22,690 nucleotides of DNA, taken from positions 1-22,690 of the forward strand of contig JBQNCA010000025.1 of NCBI GenBank assembly GCA_052169645.1, read 5' to 3'. How positions within the stretch are numbered: the first letter of the stretch is position 1; the number at the start of each line of letters is the position of its first letter. This DNA is from JAIKWW01 sp052169645 (GTDB taxonomy: Bacteria; Bacillota; Clostridia; Peptostreptococcales; Anaerovoracaceae). Positions 20,234 to 22,690 of the stretch are shown one piece after another. Made by a program: the position numbers and the translations under genes. The notes below the pieces were generated by a model. That model was not told the origin of the DNA and did not search any database. It was given only the letters and a program-made list of their open reading frames with translations.

Positions 20234-22690
20234 CTACTTTTTGCTAATTACTTCCATGCGGTATATATTATTTACACGGAAATCCTTCAGCTTTTCATCA
20301 TATGTGAGTTCCATACCGAATCTTTGAGGATTCTCAGCGCCTATTATAACTCCGTCAAGGAAAGTTTCCATCAAGATACTTGGATCTGCAAGTCTTTGCA
20401 CATTTACATTTCTTGTAAACTCAACATATGCCTTATTATAATCCGAAGCTATCAACGTCTTTTTAATCTTAAAATCATTTACGCTGCTGAACAGCATCGC
20501 CTCAGTATATTTGCTGTAATTTAACGAATATACCTGATTTTCGTTCTGTCTGCGCAGAAATTCATCATTTAAGAATTTAAAACCCTCTGTCCCGATAGTG
20601 TTGTAAGCATTTATGCTTGCGCTGTAATATGCCCAATTTCGTGCATTATCTTCAGCTTTAATTACTGCCTTGGCAGCCAGTTCTTTTTTACCAGGTTCTT
20701 TTTCTTCAGCTTTTTTATCCTCGGATTTGTCGTCTTTATCTTCGGAGCTCTTAGCCTTATCTGAGTCTTTATCTTTACCTGTGTCTTTCTTTTTATCGGA
20801 TTTATCGGACTTTTTATCCTCAGATTTCTTCTTTTCAGTTTTCGATTCAGATTTATTCTCACCTTTCGAATCCGAATCGTCGGTCGGTGATGCTGCTTTT
20901 TCACTTAATATAGATTTTGCAGTCAATATTTCCTCGGCGGCTGCTGATCTTGCAACCTTCAAATCCTCATCATTCAAACTTAGAACTTCAAACAGTCCAT
21001 CCTCATTTTGAAGTCCGTATCGTTTGCTGAAGTTGACCTTAAACCAATCTGCTGATTCATCCATTCCTTCAAATCTAAGAACATTCGGCTGTTTATAATC
21101 CTGTTTTTCTTCTTCAAGGATTTCTCCTACAGGTCCGTTGCTGTCAGAACTCGACTTTGAAGACACTTTCCCAATATCTATAAATCCAAGCTTCATAGCT
21201 GCAAAAGCGGATGCTCCCAAAGCTACAATCAAAGCTGCTGCAATGATCACTAACTTCTTTTTCTTATTACTTCCATCACCCTCGGTCTGCTTTTTTGACT
21301 TTTTTTGCTTAGCTTTTTTCTTTTTAGGTTTTTTCTTCGGCTTTGTCTTTTTCTTTTTTGCCTTTTTCTTTTTTGCAGGCGAAGGACTCTCGCTATCTTC
21401 ATCACTCTGCTTTTCAACTTTTTTATTTTTCGACAGTTTAGCCAAAAACCCTCTTGGCTTCTTCTGCTTTTCTGATTCGGAATTTTCAGCGGGAGATTTC
21501 GTTTGCCCTTCCGCTTTCGACTTCTTTTTTGATTTCGATTTTAATTTTGTGAGCAATGCGGGAACTATAAGCGTCACTCCTAAAAGTTTAGCCAAAATAG
21601 ATTTCTCGGACTTAGGTTCTCTATCTTTTTTTGTTTCCCCTTGATTATGAATTCGTTTCCCAAGTGCATCAAAGCTTTCATGGCTTTCATGCTGTTTTTC
21701 AGATATTGAATCCGATTCTTCAATTTCGCCCGAAGCTGCTTTTATTTCCTGTTCCGTTTCAGATTCTGAAAGTTCAGAATCCTTTTGCTGTTCTTGTGAT
21801 ATAGGCTCACTGCTTTCTTCCGACATGAAAATTTCGTTTATAAGATCGGCTTCCAACGCAGCTGCTTCATTATTGGACAATACTCCGTCTCCGCTTTCTC
21901 CCGGGGACATAGTCGACGGGATGATATCTTCAGGCATCAAATTTTGTAATTCGTCTTCATCCTTTGCAGATATATCGGTTTCGGGTTCACTGTTCTTTAC
22001 CAGAAGATCGGCTATCGCCTCTGCTATTTCAGGTTTCAGGTTTATATCCGAATTTTGTGCGAGAAGCGCCGCTATCGCTTCCGGCGTCAGGTTGCCGCTT
22101 GAGTCCGTCGCAAGCGGCGCTGATGTGCTTTCGATTTCCGTTTCTGAATTTTCTGTCGGAGCTTCTAATTCGACATCGCTTTCAGCAGTCGCAGCTTCCT
22201 GCTCCGGCTCGTTGTTCTGTGCGAGAAGCGCCGCTATCGCTTCCGGCGTCAGGTTACCGCTTGAGTCCGTCGCAAGCGGCGCTGAGGTGCTTTCGATTTC
22301 CGTTTCGGAATTTCCTGTCGGAGCTTCTAATTCGGAATCACTTTCAGCAATTGCAGTTTCCTGCTCAGGTTCAACTTCGAACGATTCCGGCTTGGCAGCT
22401 TCAAGTTGTTTGTCCGAGCTTTCAATTTCGACAGATTCCGATTCAGTTTCTATCGTTTCTTCTTGCTCGTCGGAGCTTGCTGTTTCAACTTCTAAAACTT
22501 CTGAATTTTCGAGATTTGTTAAAGCAGATTCCGATTCGGATTCTTCCATATCGACAGCTTCCGATTCTGAATCGTCCTCTATATTTTCTTCTTCAGCAGT
22601 CGCAGCTTCCTGCTCCGGCTCGCTGTTCCGTGCAAGAAGCGCCGCTATCGCTTCCGGCGTCAGGTTACCGCTTGAGTCCGTCGCAAGCGG
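20234..22690 (-). CDS. Large charge-segregated membrane protein (5' end outside window)
   Basis: The frame is open to the right edge, giving 818 visible residues; an internal ATG at 22549 is unlikely to be the start because the repeat-bearing frame continues beyond it. Order from the N-terminal side: about 380 Glu/Ser/Thr-rich acidic residues with repeats of LATDSSGNLTPEAIAALLA; a short hydrophobic stretch (ILAKLLGVTLIVPALLTKLK); a Lys-rich block (about 21270-21540) containing runs such as KKKKAKKKKTKPKKKPKKKK; one membrane segment (LVIIAAALIVALGASAFAAM, about 21195-21260); an external region with a dense Lys/Asp/Glu/Ser stretch (about 20680-20880); and a folded-looking C-terminal domain of about 145 residues. 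With positive charge before the membrane, the acidic and basic parts should be cytoplasmic. I do not recognise the family. Confidence 0.75.
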   Translation of the reverse strand, partial: PLATDSSGNLTPEAIAALLARNSEPEQEAATAEEENIEDDSESEAVDMEESESESALTNLENSEVLEVETASSDEQEETIETESESVEIESSDKQLEAAKPESFEVEPEQETAIAESDSELEAPTGNSETEIESTSAPLATDSSGNLTPEAIAALLAQNNEPEQEAATAESDVELEAPTENSETEIESTSAPLATDSSGNLTPEAIAALLAQNSDINLKPEIAEAIADLLVKNSEPETDISAKDEDELQNLMPEDIIPSTMSPGESGDGVLSNNEAAALEADLINEIFMSEESSEPISQEQQKDSELSESETEQEIKAASGEIEESDSISEKQHESHESFDALGKRIHNQGETKKDREPKSEKSILAKLLGVTLIVPALLTKLKSKSKKKSKAEGQTKSPAENSESEKQKKPRGFLAKLSKNKKVEKQSDEDSESPSPAKKKKAKKKKTKPKKKPKKKKAKQKKSKKQTEGDGSNKKKKLVIIAAALIVALGASAFAAMKLGFIDIGKVSSKSSSDSNGPVGEILEEEKQDYKQPNVLRFEGMDESADWFKVNFSKRYGLQNEDGLFEVLSLNDEDLKVARSAAAEEILTAKSILSEKAASPTDDSDSKGENKSESKTEKKKSEDKKSDKSDKKKDTGKDKDSDKAKSSEDKDDKSEDKKAEEKEPGKKELAAKAVIKAEDNARNWAYYSASINAYNTIGTEGFKFLNDEFLRRQNENQVYSLNYSKYTEAMLFSSVNDFKIKKTLIASDYNKAYVEFTRNVNVQRLADPSILMETFLDGVIIGAENPQRFGMELTYDEKLKDFRVNNIYRMEVISKK
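22054..22377 (-). repeat. Two tandem 162-bp repeats inside the acidic region
   Basis: Units 22054-22215 and 22216-22377 are near-identical in DNA and encode 54 residues each, centred on LATDSSGNLTPEAIAALLAQ followed by an Ala/Glu spacer. Conservation at the base level, including silent positions, indicates recent duplication or gene conversion. Confidence 0.85.
22593..22690 (-). repeat. Third copy of the 162-bp repeat, cut by the window edge
   Basis: Matches the second copy over its visible 98 bases, with a 411-base offset (137 codons, in frame). The array probably continues beyond the window. Confidence 0.8.

Noticed and set aside
21138..21644. Phe-rich plus-strand frame opposite the Lys-rich block
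   Set aside because: Poly-Phe is the antisense reading of AAA/AAG-rich lysine codons; a shadow of the real minus-strand gene.
22054..22690. Repeat array as a CRISPR
   Set aside because: Repeats are 162 bp, coding, in frame and without unique spacers of regular length.

Overview
The window reads as a low-GC Gram-positive anaerobe of the Clostridia. The evidence is: AGGAGG-type ribosome binding sites and near-consensus sigma-A promoters on most units, a T-box riboswitch, a serine protease carrying SLH (S-layer homology) repeats, a one-piece tmRNA, and a thioester-domain surface protein relic. I cannot name a genus; a relative of the Eubacteriales Family XIII / Anaerovoracaceae type is a guess.

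Region 1 (1-5800) is accessory DNA left of the tmRNA gene. It holds an intact two-gene AbiE-like toxin-antitoxin module with a palindromic operator, a broken CHC2/TOPRIM (DUF3991-type) mobile-element gene, two small hypothetical genes, a divergent XRE regulator, a thioester-domain surface protein cut off after its N-terminal part, a mobile-element protein fragment, and a small SRPBCC protein. A 17-bp sequence occurs at 38-54 and, inverted, at 3915-3931. The last 12 bases of the tmRNA gene are repeated 199 bp away, as expected for an integration target.

Region 2 (5804-10035) is core trans-translation and housekeeping: ssrA (tmRNA), a radical-SAM-family protein that has lost its iron-sulfur cysteine motif, and an apparent rluD-type / lepB / smpB operon, all on the minus strand.

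Region 3 (10036-14341) is plus-strand: a membrane-anchored protein resembling only the LysM-like part of MltG, a secreted subtilase with three C-terminal SLH repeats, and a tRNA-Arg(ACG) with its own promoter and a two-way terminator.

Region 4 (14474-16927) is a stand-alone trpBA operon behind a consensus promoter and a T-box. TrpB keeps its PLP site. TrpA lacks the catalytic Asp, the GVTG loop and the phosphate-binding motifs. This fits tryptophan synthesis from scavenged indole plus serine, as in Chlamydia trachomatis, rather than full biosynthesis.

Region 5 (16945-19869) is an OmpR/histidine-kinase pair followed by a small secreted helical protein with an internal duplication, possibly an envelope-stress sensor and its soluble partner. 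Region 6 (20234 to the right edge) is the 3' part of a large, charge-segregated membrane protein with near-identical repeats.
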